This document shows positions 8,615 to 18,264 of a stretch of 37,686 bases of DNA, in pieces. The DNA is taken from positions 60,563 to 98,248 of the forward strand of contig NZ_LMER01000003.1 in NCBI RefSeq assembly GCF_001426435.1, read 5' to 3'. Each line of letters begins with the position of its first letter. The first letter of the stretch is position 1. Source of the DNA: Angustibacter sp. Root456. GTDB taxonomy: Bacteria > Actinomycetota > Actinomycetes > Actinomycetales > Angustibacteraceae. The position numbers were made by a program, and so were the translations under genes. Below the pieces are notes generated by a model that had not been told where the DNA came from, searched no databases, and was given only the letters and a program-made list of their open reading frames with translations.

Positions 8615-9670
8615 ATGAGCCCTCCCGGTCGTCGCTCCGCCGCCTCAGCTGCTGCGCCGGCCGACCCGTCGGCGCCGCTGCACCTCGTCACCGGCCCCGA
8701 GGACCTCCTGGCCGACCGCGCCGTCGACCGCGTCGTCACCGCAGCCCGCGCTGCTGCGCCCGACACCCAGGTCGTGACGGTCGAGGCGAGCGGCTACACC
8801 GCCGGTGACCTGGCCGCGCACGCGACGCCGTCCCTGTTCGGCGAGGGCACCGTCCTCGTCGTCGTCGGGCTCGAGGAGGCGCCCGACGAGCTGGTCGAGG
8901 ACGCGCGGGCCCTCGTGGAGTCACCCGCCCCCGACACCGTGCTCGTCCTGCGGCACCGCAGCGGCCAGCGCGGCAAAGGCCTGCTCGACGCCGCGCGCAA
9001 GGCCGGCGCGGCTGTGCACGACTGCCCCAAGATCACCTCGGACGCCGACAAGACCACCTTCGTGCACTCGGAGTTCCGGACGGCGCACCGCTCGATCACC
9101 CCAGACGCCGTGGCCGCGCTGGTCGAGGCCCTGGGTCAGGACGTGCGCGAGCTCGCGAACGCGTGCGCCCAGCTGATGGCCGACACGATGGTGCCGGACG
9201 GCACGCCCCAGGACGCGCCGGCGGTCGACGTCACGATCGTCGACCGCTACTACGGCGGTCGCGTCGAGGCGACGGGCTTCAAGGTCGCCGACGCCGCCAT
9301 CGCCGGCCAGACCGACGAGGCGCTGGGCCTGCTGCGGCACGCGCTGTCGTCCGGTGTCGACCCCGTGCCGATCGTGGCGGTGCTGGCCATGGGGCTGCGC
9401 TCGCTGGCCAAGGTGTCGAGCGCCGGCTCGGTGCGATCGGTCGACGCGGCGCGCGACCTGGCGATGGCCCCGTGGCAGGTCGACAAGGCGCGCCGCCAGC
9501 TACGGGGCTGGTCACCAGACGGCCTCGCCCTGGCCATCGAAGCGGTCGCGGCAGCCGACCTGGCCGTCAAGGGTGGCCTGCCCCGGCCGGGGCGTCGCGC
9601 GGGCGACCCGGTGTTCGCCGTGGAGAAGGCGGTGCTCCAGATCGGAGCGGCGCGGCGGCTACGCGACTGA
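8615..9670 (+). CDS. holA: DNA polymerase III subunit delta
   Basis: A 351-residue delta subunit of the clamp loader, which opens the beta sliding clamp so that it can be placed on primed DNA. The protein begins with a short Ala/Pro-rich extension and then LHLVTGPEDLLADRAV, the usual start of actinobacterial HolA. The AAA-like N-domain, the middle helical lid (VEALGQDVRELANACAQL) and the C-terminal domain (RQLRGWSPDGLALAIEAVAAADLAVKGG) follow in order. It lies 11 nt after comEC, as in mycobacteria (Rv2414c–Rv2413c), and is convergent with rpsT, with a strong hairpin between them. Length is normal. Confidence 0.93.
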   Translation: MSPPGRRSAASAAAPADPSAPLHLVTGPEDLLADRAVDRVVTAARAAAPDTQVVTVEASGYTAGDLAAHATPSLFGEGTVLVVVGLEEAPDELVEDARALVESPAPDTVLVLRHRSGQRGKGLLDAARKAGAAVHDCPKITSDADKTTFVHSEFRTAHRSITPDAVAALVEALGQDVRELANACAQLMADTMVPDGTPQDAPAVDVTIVDRYYGGRVEATGFKVADAAIAGQTDEALGLLRHALSSGVDPVPIVAVLAMGLRSLAKVSSAGSVRSVDAARDLAMAPWQVDKARRQLRGWSPDGLALAIEAVAAADLAVKGGLPRPGRRAGDPVFAVEKAVLQIGAARRLRD

Positions 9671-9674
9671 CCCC

Positions 9675-9717
9675 CTGCGGACCTCGCGACTGCCGCGACT
9701 CTCGCGACTGTCCGCAG
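9675..9717 (+). repeat. Three 9-bp tandem repeats inside an inverted repeat after holA
   Basis: CTGCGGA (9675-9681) and TCCGCAG (9711-9717) form a 7-bp inverted repeat. The loop holds three tandem 9-bp units that each begin CGCGACT (9685, 9694 and 9703); a further CGCGACT occurs at 9662-9668 across the holA stop. The region lies immediately before the main terminator. Its role is unknown. Confidence 0.6.
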
Positions 9718-9720
9718 ACG

Positions 9721-9758
9721 CCGAAGGCGCCGGACCCTGGCGGGTCCGGCGCCTTCGG
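9721..9758. terminator. Bidirectional terminator between holA and rpsT
   Basis: A perfect 17-bp inverted repeat, CCGAAGGCGCCGGACCC (9721-9737) and its complement (9742-9758), encloses a 4-nt loop TGGC. There is no long T run on either side, as is common in high-GC Actinobacteria. It lies between two convergent genes and so can serve both. Confidence 0.85.
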
Positions 9759-9775
9759 AACAGGCGTGGGCTACC

Positions 9776-10036
9776 TCAGAGCGAGGCAGCCTTCTTGGCC
9801 AGGGCCGACTTGCGGTTGGCGGCCTGGTTCTTGTGGATGACGCCCTTGCTCACGGCCTTGTCGAGCTTGCGCGACGCGGCGTTCACCGCGGCCACCGCCT
9901 GCTCGGCGTCACCGGCCTCGATGGCCTGGCGGGCGTTGCGCACGTAGGTGCGCAGCTCGCTCTTGACCGCCTTGTTGCGCTCGGTGCGCTTGGCGTTCGT
10001 GAGGTTGCGCTTGATCTGGGACTTGATGTTGGCCAC
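9776..10036 (-). CDS. rpsT: 30S ribosomal protein S20
   Basis: An 86-residue basic protein with the S20 start [22 protein letters not shown] and the helical body [18 protein letters not shown]…[36 protein letters not shown]20 binds 16S rRNA early in assembly of the small subunit. It is coded opposite to holA, as in mycobacteria (Rv2412). The ATG is preceded by a GAGAG-type Shine-Dalgarno sequence. A promoter at 10171-10199 gives it a leader of about 125 nt, which could carry the feedback site known for S20 in other bacteria. Confidence 0.97.
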   Translation of the reverse strand: MANIKSQIKRNLTNAKRTERNKAVKSELRTYVRNARQAIEAGDAEQAVAAVNAASRKLDKAVSKGVIHKNQAANRKSALAKKAASL

Positions 10037-10170
10037 GGATGAACTCTCTCGGTTCGCTCGTCAGTAGGTCGGTTGAGGGCGTCGAGCCGCTCCGGGACCG
10101 AGGTGGTGGGGATCACCTGTGGCGGAGCGTGCTCCGGGCACGCACGACCTGGGCGTGCACGCGAGGATCA

Positions 10171-10199
10171 AGGCTACCAGCGGCGGCCGCCTGCTCCAA
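10171..10199 (-). promoter_or_regulatory. Putative rpsT promoter and structured leader
   Basis: On the minus strand, TTGGAG (10199-10194) and TAGCCT (10176-10171) are separated by 17 nt, a good vegetative promoter. The leader between it and the rpsT start (10037 to about 10164) contains short inverted repeats, for example GCACGC/GCGTGC at about 10138-10158 and CGGAGC/GCTCCG at about 10121-10134. This 184-nt gap holds no gene. Confidence 0.55.
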
Positions 10200-10220
10200 A
10201 GCGGCGCCGCCGGTCAGCCA

Positions 10221-10766
10221 TCAGCGCCAGCCACGGTGCTCGCGCAGCCCGGCGGCCACGGCCGCGAACCGGGCGGCGTCGAGCCGGGCCCCTTCGCGAC
10301 GCACCGCCGCCGGGTCGAGCTGCAGCACGCGGTCGACGCGTACCTCGCTGGGCCGGCGCTGCCGGTCCCAGGGCCCGGTGCCGAGGTCGACCCAGTGGCG
10401 CCCGTGCCGCGCCTCGTCGCGGGCGTCGTGGTCGTGGTCCTTGCTCGTGAGCATGAGCGCGAGCAGCCGGCCCTGCCGGACGCCCACGACGAGCACCGGG
10501 CGGTCCTTGCCCTGGGTGTGGTCCTCCTCGAAGGGCACCCAGGCCCACACGATCTCGCCCGGGTCGGGCACGCCGTTGTCACTCGGTGCGTAGGTGGCCG
10601 TCCAGGTGCCGGTGAAGTCACCTGCGTAGCTGGTGCGCGGGCTGCTGCCGGACGCTTGACGTCGCGGCGTCCGCGGACGACGCCTGTCGGCCCGCCGGGT
10701 GGCTTCGCGCACCGCCGAACGCAGCAGCGCCCGCCCGGTGCGGCGCAGGACCTCCGGCCACGTCAC
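10221..10766 (-). CDS. PemK/MazF-family protein, without an adjacent antitoxin
   Basis: A 181-residue protein. The first 60 residues are Arg-rich and low in complexity (RRADRRRPRTPRR). The rest shows a PemK/MazF fold: DPGEIVWAWVPFEEDHTQGKDRPVLVVG at about residues 67-95, where GEIVW and KDRPVLV are family hallmarks, then LALMLTSKDHDHD and a C-terminal helix. MazF-type enzymes are sequence-specific ribonucleases. No small antitoxin gene lies next to it; similar solitary proteins are common beside rpsT and lepA in Actinobacteria, so it may not be a toxin at all. It starts with GTG at 10766 behind a leaderless-type -10 box. Confidence 0.75.
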   Translation of the reverse strand: MTWPEVLRRTGRALLRSAVREATRRADRRRPRTPRRQASGSSPRTSYAGDFTGTWTATYAPSDNGVPDPGEIVWAWVPFEEDHTQGKDRPVLVVGVRQGRLLALMLTSKDHDHDARDEARHGRHWVDLGTGPWDRQRRPSEVRVDRVLQLDPAAVRREGARLDAARFAAVAAGLREHRGWR

Positions 10767-10772
10767 CAGCGC

Positions 10773-10778
10773 ACCCTA
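10773..10778 (-). promoter_or_regulatory. -10 hexamer of the putative leaderless PemK/MazF-type gene promoter
   Basis: On the minus strand the sequence reads TAGGGT, 7 nt before the GTG start at 10766. The stretch from hexamer to start codon, TAGGGTGCGCTGGTG, is nearly identical to the one before the DinB-like gene (36759-36773). Confidence 0.5.
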
Positions 10779-10856
10779 CCCAGGCGTGCCCTTCGGATCC
10801 CAAGTGCACGGGAGGGGGAGCGGCGGGACGGTAGCGGAGGGAGGGGAGGGGCCAGG

Positions 10857-11048
10857 TCAGCGGGCGGGCACGGCCCGCTGGACGTGCACCTTGCTGAGCC
10901 GGACGGTCTGGCCGTCCTCGCACCGCACCGTGTGCCGGCTGCCGGTGGGCTCGGCGAGCTGGACGACGGTCGCGCGGTGTCCCTGGTGCGGGCCGGCGAT
11001 GACGTGGACGTCGTCCCCGACGTCCAGGCTGTGGTCGACAACGGCCAT
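10857..11048 (-). CDS. 63-residue KOW-like mini-protein
   Basis: A 63-residue protein beginning MAVVDHSLDVGDDVHVIAG. The body VGDDVHVIAGPHQGHRATVVQL…HTVRCEDGQTVRLSKVHVQ resembles a small SH3-like/KOW barrel (the VxxGPxxGxxATV pattern), a fold often found in proteins that touch RNA, the ribosome or RNA polymerase. The ATG at 11048 is chosen because a strong GAGGAGG sits 5 nt upstream; a GTG farther upstream at 11090 would add an unlikely tail. It lies 90 nt upstream of the PemK/MazF-type gene on the same strand. No specific function can be given. It is not the DUF1918 family that it superficially resembles. Confidence 0.65.
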   Translation of the reverse strand: MAVVDHSLDVGDDVHVIAGPHQGHRATVVQLAEPTGSRHTVRCEDGQTVRLSKVHVQRAVPAR

Positions 11049-11181
11049 CGTGGCCTCCTCGTCGGTGCGTGGGGACTGGTCGGGCACCACTGTGGGCGAT
11101 CGCCGTCCCCCCGTGCACCCCCAGACCGCGCCAAATCGCTTCAGCGTGGCGCGATCGACCGAGGTATCCCAGTCTCGGTGT

Positions 11182-11217
11182 CAGTCTCAGCCCCAGCCCC
11201 AGCCCCAGCCCCAGCCG
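11182..11217. repeat. Hexanucleotide tandem repeat (CAGCCC)
   Basis: Six consecutive 6-bp units: CAGTCT, four exact CAGCCC copies, then CAGCCG. On the minus strand it encodes an alternating Gly-Trp tail at the 3' end of the phosphotransferase remnant. Such short repeats are prone to slippage in copy number. Confidence 0.85.
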
Positions 11218-11542
11218 CGGCGGGCGGCGAGCCAGTCGAGGTAGGTGCGGGCGTAGCGGCGCTGGTGATGCGGCAGCTCACCGGACGCCAACCGCCGGAA
11301 GACGCTCAGCACCGTCTCGTCGTCGCAGAACAGCGAGCCCACCGTCGGCAGCCAGGGCGTCGGCCGTCCACGGCTGAGGGAGCGCAGCCTCACCGGCCGC
11401 CAGGTGCGCCGCGCCGACGAACGCGGGCGATGACCCGGCCTTGGCGAACACCGAGCGGCCGTCGTCGAGGTGGACGACGGCCGCGAACCCGCCGGTGAAC
11501 CCGCTGGCGCACGCCGACCGGCAGGTCGTCCCACCGCGGCAT
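11187..11542 (-). pseudogene. Decayed aminoglycoside/choline phosphotransferase-family gene
   Basis: No single frame is open, but family-like pieces occur in order in different frames. From the ATG at 11542: MPRWDDLPVGVRQR, a typical start for actinobacterial phosphotransferases. After a frame change near 11500: SGFTGGFAAVVHLDDGRSVFAKAG, the phosphate-binding loop and first strands, with the invariant Lys in FAKAG. This frame stops at 11278-11280. The third frame (YARTYLDWLAARRGW plus a Gly-Trp tail, ending at 11187) resembles a family C-terminus only weakly. Even allowing for frameshifts, the whole is about 118 codons against roughly 280 for the family, so large deletions have also occurred. 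It is not expected to make an enzyme. Confidence 0.55.
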
Positions 11543-11683
11543 CCTCCCGGTGGCGACGACGCCTCGCACCGGGGTTTCGGCGCCCGCCGTCGCGGGCGCG
11601 CCGCCGTGGGAGGATGGACGTCGATCTCCCCGCAGATCTCCCACGCTCCGCATCATCTCTTCACGGATTGAGGCTCACCGCTC

Positions 11684-13537
<1,854 letters not shown>

Positions 13538-13591
13538 CGGATCACCCGTCCGGGCGACACAGCAGCGCCGCGCGGGAGCCGACAAGACAGT

Positions 13592-14683
13592 GTGGTCGAG
13601 GAGCAGGTCAGCCCTGCGGCGCAGGGCGCTGACCTGGCGGCGATGCGCGCGTTGCACGCCGTCACCAAGCGCGTGCACGCGAGCCTGGACCTCGCCACGA
13701 CTCTCGACGCCGTCGCCGAGGGCGTCGTGGAGGTCGCCGGCTTCCGGGTCGCCGTCGTCAACCTGCGCCAGCGTGACGTCTTCGAGGTCGTGTCGGTGGC
13801 CGGCGACGACGACGTGCGCGCGGCGCTGCTCGGCACGGCCGACAGCTGCGAGCAGTGGAAGCGGCTGCTCGAGCACTCCCAGGACCTCAGCGGCCTGCGG
13901 TTCATCGACCACGCCACCGAGATCCCACCCGCGGACGACATCTTCAGCTGGGTGCCCGAGCACGACCCGGACGAGCTGCCGGACGACCCGGACGCCTGGC
14001 ACCCGCACGACGCGCTCTTCGCGCCGCTCACCGCTCCGTCGGGGCAGTGGATCGGCGTCCTGAGCGTCGACCTGCCGGTGCACGGACGCCGGCCAGAGCC
14101 GTGGCAGCTGGAGATCCTGTCGGTGTTCGCCGACCAGGCAGCCATCGCGATCGAGCACGCCCGGATGTACTCGGCGTTGCAGCAGCGCGAGTCCGAGGCG
14201 CGCCACGCCGCGACCCACGACCCGCTCACCGGCCTGGCGAACCGGACGCTGCTCTTCGAGCTCGGCGAGGAGCTCGACCGGCGGCCCGGCGCCGAGCTCG
14301 GCGTGCTCGTCGTCGACCTCGACCACTTCAAGGCGGTCAATGACCAGTACGGTCACGCGGCGGGGGACGCCGTGCTCGCCGAGCTGGCCGACCGGATGCA
14401 GCAGCACGTCACGGCCGACGACGTGGTCGCCCGCACCGGCGGCGACGAGTTCGTGCTCGTGGTGTCGGGCCCGTCCGTGCGTGCGCGCGCCGACGCGCTG
14501 GCGCAGACTCTGCGCCGCGAGCTCACCCAGCCGATCGTGACCCGGTTCGGCGAGCACCGCGTCGGGGTGAGCATCGGCCTCGCCGTGCGCCCCACGCCGG
14601 CCGGCGTGGGACGACTGCTGCGGCAGGCCGACACCGCCATGTACGCCGACAAGGCGTCCCGGCGTCCCTGCGCCGACAGCTAG
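13592..14683 (+). CDS. GAF–GGDEF diguanylate cyclase
   Basis: A 363-residue soluble signalling protein. A GAF-type sensor domain spans about residues 15-192 ([31 protein letters not shown] … [15 protein letters not shown]). A short coiled helix with the usual [11 protein letters not shown] entry at 208-218 leads to the GGDEF domain. The active-site motif GGDEF at 283-287 is intact, as are the metal-binding residues in [12 protein letters not shown] (240-251), so it probably makes cyclic di-GMP. No RxxD inhibitory site precedes the motif (residues 274-277 are TADD), so product inhibition is not expected. The GTG start is uncertain by a few codons. Its stop overlaps that of the convergent protease gene by 4 bp (CTAG). 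Confidence 0.9.
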   Translation: MVEEQVSPAAQGADLAAMRALHAVTKRVHASLDLATTLDAVAEGVVEVAGFRVAVVNLRQRDVFEVVSVAGDDDVRAALLGTADSCEQWKRLLEHSQDLSGLRFIDHATEIPPADDIFSWVPEHDPDELPDDPDAWHPHDALFAPLTAPSGQWIGVLSVDLPVHGRRPEPWQLEILSVFADQAAIAIEHARMYSALQQRESEARHAATHDPLTGLANRTLLFELGEELDRRPGAELGVLVVDLDHFKAVNDQYGHAAGDAVLAELADRMQQHVTADDVVARTGGDEFVLVVSGPSVRARADALAQTLRRELTQPIVTRFGEHRVGVSIGLAVRPTPAGVGRLLRQADTAMYADKASRRPCADS

Positions 14684-16056
14684 GACCTGTCGCGCAGCGT
14701 GCGCTCGAGCAGCTCGCGCACGTCGTCCGGCAGCTCGTGCTCGGCGGCCGTCACGTCGACGTCGTGCGGCGGGCAGCACACGCGGTAGACGAACCGGTCG
14801 GGCTGGGGGCGCGCCGCCTCGATCCGCTGCAGCCGCCCCGAGCTCAGCAGCCGCTGCCACGACCGGGCGTCCTCGTCGCCCAGCTCGGTGAGGTTGACGT
14901 CGCGGGCGACCTGACGGCCGGTGAAGCCCCCGCTGCGCTCGACGCGCACGATCTCTGCGGCGGGGGGCGAGGCCGGCGACCCCGCGCCCTCGCTCGCCGC
15001 GACACCGACCTCCACCTGCGCCCAGGCCTCACGCACCGCCGCCTGCTGAGACGACCCCTCGCCGAACCGCGCGCCGGCCGCCGCGATCGTGGCGGCCGCG
15101 AACCCGGCGAAGTCGACGTCGGGGGCCAGGGTGCCGCCGGTCAGCACGTCGTACCAGACCTGCCCGGCGCCCTCCCACGCGTTGCCACCGATGGCGATCG
15201 CCGCGAGGTAGAAGGCGTGGTTGGGGATGCCGGAGTTGATGTGGACGCCGCCGTTGTCACTGGTCGTGGTGACGTACCCCGACATGGTGGCGGGCTGCGG
15301 GTCCTTGCCCAGGGTGGGGTCGTCGTACGCGGTGCCGGGCGCCTTCATCGAGCGCAGGGCCACCCCCTTGACCTGGTCGGTGAACAGTCCCGCGCCGATC
15401 AGCCAGTCGGCGCTCGCGGCGTCCTGGCCGAGCGCGCGCTGCTTGACCAGCGACCCGAAGACGTCGGAGACGCTCTCGTTGAGGGCACCGGACTGCTCGC
15501 GGTAGACCAGTCCTGCCGTCAGCTGGGTGACGCCGTGGGTGAGCTCGTGGCCCACGACGTCGACGGCGGCGGTGAACCGCGTGAACGTCACGCCGTCACC
15601 GTCGCCGAACACCATGCGCGTGCCGTCCCAGAAGGCGTTGTCGTACTGCTCGCCGTAGTGGACGCTCGCGTCGAGCGGCAGGCCGTGGCCGTCGAGGGAG
15701 TCACGGCCGAACACCTCGAAGTACAGCGACCAGGTCGCTCCCAGCCCGTCGTAGGCCTCGTCGGCCGTCGGGTCACCGGTGAGCGACCCGCCCTCGCGGC
15801 GCACGACGTCACCCGGCAGGGCCGTGCTGCCGTGGCAGTCCGTGATGGTGCGGTGCGGGGTGGCCGCGGCGTCCCCCTCGGGCAGCGCGCCGCGCACCTG
15901 AGGGGCGGTGGTCGCCGCCCGCCGCGACCGGTGCTCGAGGTCGAGCACGAGGGCGCGGGCCGCGTGCTGCGCCTGCTCGGTGGCGCCGGCGCGGGTGATG
16001 CGCTCCAGCAGGTACGGCGGCACGAAGCCCTGGATCGAACCCGGACAGATCGCCAT
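14680..16056 (-). CDS. M4 protealysin-type metalloprotease with fused emfourin-like inhibitor domain
   Basis: A 458-residue protein without a signal peptide. The N-terminal PPYLL motif at residues 13-17 marks the short protealysin-type propeptide. The M4 catalytic domain has the zinc site HELTH at 170-174, third zinc ligand Glu194 in NESVSD, and catalytic His272 in [12 protein letters not shown], all intact. Residues 368-458 (14683-14955) resemble emfourin, the protealysin inhibitor: [11 protein letters not shown], then PDRFVYRV and a C-terminal helix. In Serratia emfourin is a separate gene beside protealysin; here it is on the same chain. The ATG is preceded by GAGGAGG 5 nt upstream. Family and catalytic residues are seen; self-inhibition is inferred. 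Confidence 0.9.
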   Translation of the reverse strand: MAICPGSIQGFVPPYLLERITRAGATEQAQHAARALVLDLEHRSRRAATTAPQVRGALPEGDAAATPHRTITDCHGSTALPGDVVRREGGSLTGDPTADEAYDGLGATWSLYFEVFGRDSLDGHGLPLDASVHYGEQYDNAFWDGTRMVFGDGDGVTFTRFTAAVDVVGHELTHGVTQLTAGLVYREQSGALNESVSDVFGSLVKQRALGQDAASADWLIGAGLFTDQVKGVALRSMKAPGTAYDDPTLGKDPQPATMSGYVTTTSDNGGVHINSGIPNHAFYLAAIAIGGNAWEGAGQVWYDVLTGGTLAPDVDFAGFAAATIAAAGARFGEGSSQQAAVREAWAQVEVGVAASEGAGSPASPPAAEIVRVERSGGFTGRQVARDVNLTELGDEDARSWQRLLSSGRLQRIEAARPQPDRFVYRVCCPPHDVDVTAAEHELPDDVRELLERTLRDRS

Positions 16057-16134
16057 GGTGGCCTCCTCACGACGACCGTAGGCCGAAGCGCTGACAGCGG
16101 CTTGCCCGGTTGGTCCGACCTGACGAACTCGTGC

Positions 16135-16150
16135 GCGGGTCTTGACCCGC
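16135..16150. promoter_or_regulatory. Inverted repeat between the protease and acyl-CoA ligase genes
   Basis: GCGGGTC (16135-16141) and GACCCGC (16144-16150) form a perfect 7-bp inverted repeat with a 2-nt spacer, in the 221-nt divergent region. A TANNNT hexamer, TACTGT (16155-16160), follows 5 nt later, so the repeat could be an operator for a promoter reading into the ligase gene. Confidence 0.35.
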
Positions 16151-16277
16151 CCTTTACTGTTGCGCCCACACTTGAGCTACCGCCAGGACGCTGCCCACGA
16201 GGCCCCGCCCGCCGGCGTCCGCGGTCGTCCCCAGGGCCGGCCGTGGTGAGTCCACGTCCCGACCGGAGAGGACCGCT

Positions 16278-18224
16278 GTGAGCGCCACCCACACCCCGAT
16301 CGACCACGGTGACCACGCGGGCGGCACGGCCCCTGCTGGCGGGGGAGCCCCGGTCGCGTCGCCGGCCGAGAAGGCGACCTTCACCTCGCTGGTGCCGCAG
16401 CTGCCGGAGTCCGTCGGTGAGCTGCTCGCCTGGCGGGTGCGCCAGAGCCCCGACCGCGAGGCCTTCCGGTTCCAGGGGCCCGACGCCACGTGGCAGGCCG
16501 TGACCTGGCGCGAGACCGCGGCCGCGGTGGACGAGGTGGCGGCGGGACTGCTCTCGCTCGGTCTCGAGGCCGAGCAGCCGGTGGCCATCGCCTCGGCGAC
16601 CCGCTGGGAGTGGGTGCTCGCCGACCTCGCGGTGATGCGGGCAGGTGGCGCGACGACCACGGTCTACCCCTCCACGCCGCCGGACGACGTCGGCTACATC
16701 CTGGCCGACTCCGGCTCGGCGGTCGTCATCGCCGAGGACGCCGAGCAGCTGGCGAAGGTGCGTGACCACTGGGCCCGGCTGCCGCACCTCACCGCCGTCG
16801 TGGTGATCGACGCCTCGGCCGTCGGCCCCGACTCCGAGCACGCCGGCGACCAGCGGGTGATGAGCCTGGAGCAGCTGCGTGACCGTGGGCGCCGGCTGCT
16901 CTCGGACGACCCGTGGGCGGTCGACCGGGCTTCGGCGGGCGTGGCCCCCACTCAGCTGGCGACGCTCATGTACACCTCGGGGACGACGGGGCGGCCGAAG
17001 GGGGTGCGGTTGCCGCACTCGGCGTGGGTCTACACCGGCACGGCCACGCGGGCGACCGACCTGCTCACCGCCGACGACCTGCAGTACCTCTGGCTGCCGC
17101 TGTCCCACGCCTTCGGCAAGGTGCTGCTCACCGTGCAGCTCACGGTGGGCTTCTCCACCGCCGTCTGCGGTGACCTCGACCGCATCGTCGACAACCTCGC
17201 CGTGGTGCGCCCGACGTTCATGGCTGGTGCTCCCCGGCTGTTCGAGAAGGTGCACGCGCGGGTGATGACCCAGCTGGAGTCCGAGCGCCAGCCCAAGGCG
17301 GCCATCGCCGCGTGGGCGCTGGACGTCGGGCGCCGCGTCTCGGCGCTGCGACAGGCCGGGCACGAGCCCGCGGGGTTCCTCGCCCTGCAGCACGCGGTGG
17401 CCGACCGCCTGGTGCTGCGCACGATCCGCCAGCGCTTCGGCGGCCGGGTGCGCTTCTTCGTGTCGGGGTCGGCCGCGCTGAGCCGCGAGATCGCCGAGTG
17501 GTTCCACTCCCTCGGGGTCCTGGTGCTCGAGGGCTACGGACTCACCGAGACGTCGGCCGCGTCGTTCCTCAACCGGCCCGACAGCGTCGCGTTCGGCACC
17601 GTCGGCCGCCCGTTCCCCGGCACCCAGGTGCGGCTGGCGCCCGACGGCGAGGTGCTGTTGCGGGGGCCGGGGGTCATGTCGGGCTACCACCAGCTGCCCG
17701 AGGAGACCGCTGAGGTGCTGGACGTCGACGGCTGGCTGCACACCGGCGACATCGGCGAGTTCGACCGGGGCGGCCTGCGGATCACCGACCGCAAGAAGGA
17801 CCTCATCAAGACCTCCGGCGGCAAGTACGTTGCGCCGCAAGGCATCGAGAGCCGCTTCAAGGCCGTGTGCCCGTACGCGAGCCAGATCGCCGTGCACGGT
17901 GACGGCCGCCACTACATCACCGCGCTCATCACCCTCGACCCCGACGCCATGGCCACCTGGGCCGAACGCCACGGCATGGCCGGCGCCCGGTACGAGGACG
18001 TCGTCACCGCCCCGCAGGTGCGCGAGATGGTGCAGCACTACGTCGACGAGCTCAACCGCGGTCTGGGTCGGTGGGAGACGGTCAAGAAGTTCCAGGTCCT
18101 CGACCACGACCTGACCGTCGAGACCGGTGAGCTCACGCCGTCCCTCAAGCTGCGCCGCCGGGTGGTGGAGGCCCGCTACGCCGACGTGCTCGACGCCTTC
18201 TACGCCGGCCCTCACTCCGGGTGA
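16278..18224 (+). CDS. Long-chain fatty-acid–CoA ligase (AMP-forming)
   Basis: A 648-residue ANL-superfamily enzyme that activates fatty acids to acyl-AMP and then acyl-CoA. The P-loop motif TLMYTSGTTGRPKGV is near residues 230-245, the second core motif GYGLTETSAAS near 420, and the hinge region TGDIGEFDRGGLRITDRKKDLIKTSGGKYVAPQGIE near 488-525. The order and the long insertion are those of FadD15-type synthetases. No membrane segments are seen. The GTG start is supported by GGAGAGGA 6 nt upstream. It is transcribed away from the protease. Substrate chain length is inferred from the family. Confidence 0.92.
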   Translation: MSATHTPIDHGDHAGGTAPAGGGAPVASPAEKATFTSLVPQLPESVGELLAWRVRQSPDREAFRFQGPDATWQAVTWRETAAAVDEVAAGLLSLGLEAEQPVAIASATRWEWVLADLAVMRAGGATTTVYPSTPPDDVGYILADSGSAVVIAEDAEQLAKVRDHWARLPHLTAVVVIDASAVGPDSEHAGDQRVMSLEQLRDRGRRLLSDDPWAVDRASAGVAPTQLATLMYTSGTTGRPKGVRLPHSAWVYTGTATRATDLLTADDLQYLWLPLSHAFGKVLLTVQLTVGFSTAVCGDLDRIVDNLAVVRPTFMAGAPRLFEKVHARVMTQLESERQPKAAIAAWALDVGRRVSALRQAGHEPAGFLALQHAVADRLVLRTIRQRFGGRVRFFVSGSAALSREIAEWFHSLGVLVLEGYGLTETSAASFLNRPDSVAFGTVGRPFPGTQVRLAPDGEVLLRGPGVMSGYHQLPEETAEVLDVDGWLHTGDIGEFDRGGLRITDRKKDLIKTSGGKYVAPQGIESRFKAVCPYASQIAVHGDGRHYITALITLDPDAMATWAERHGMAGARYEDVVTAPQVREMVQHYVDELNRGLGRWETVKKFQVLDHDLTVETGELTPSLKLRRRVVEARYADVLDAFYAGPHSG

Positions 18225-18264
18225 GTAGGGCGTCCGACGTCCGCACGTGTGGTGAACTTGCGCC

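Noticed and set aside
9685-9711. Three CGCGACT units as a possible CRISPR array
   Set aside because: The unit is only 9 bp, adjacent without spacers, and there are no cas genes in the window.
10857-11048. DUF1918-type protein
   Set aside because: The small barrel-like pattern is similar, but the DUF1918 signature (a start like VGDRIVVHG and the WSDGH end) is absent.
10119-11498. Plus-strand open frame of about 460 codons opposite the PemK-like and KOW-like genes
   Set aside because: It has no ribosome site and no recognisable domain, and it would cover three minus-strand genes with better evidence.
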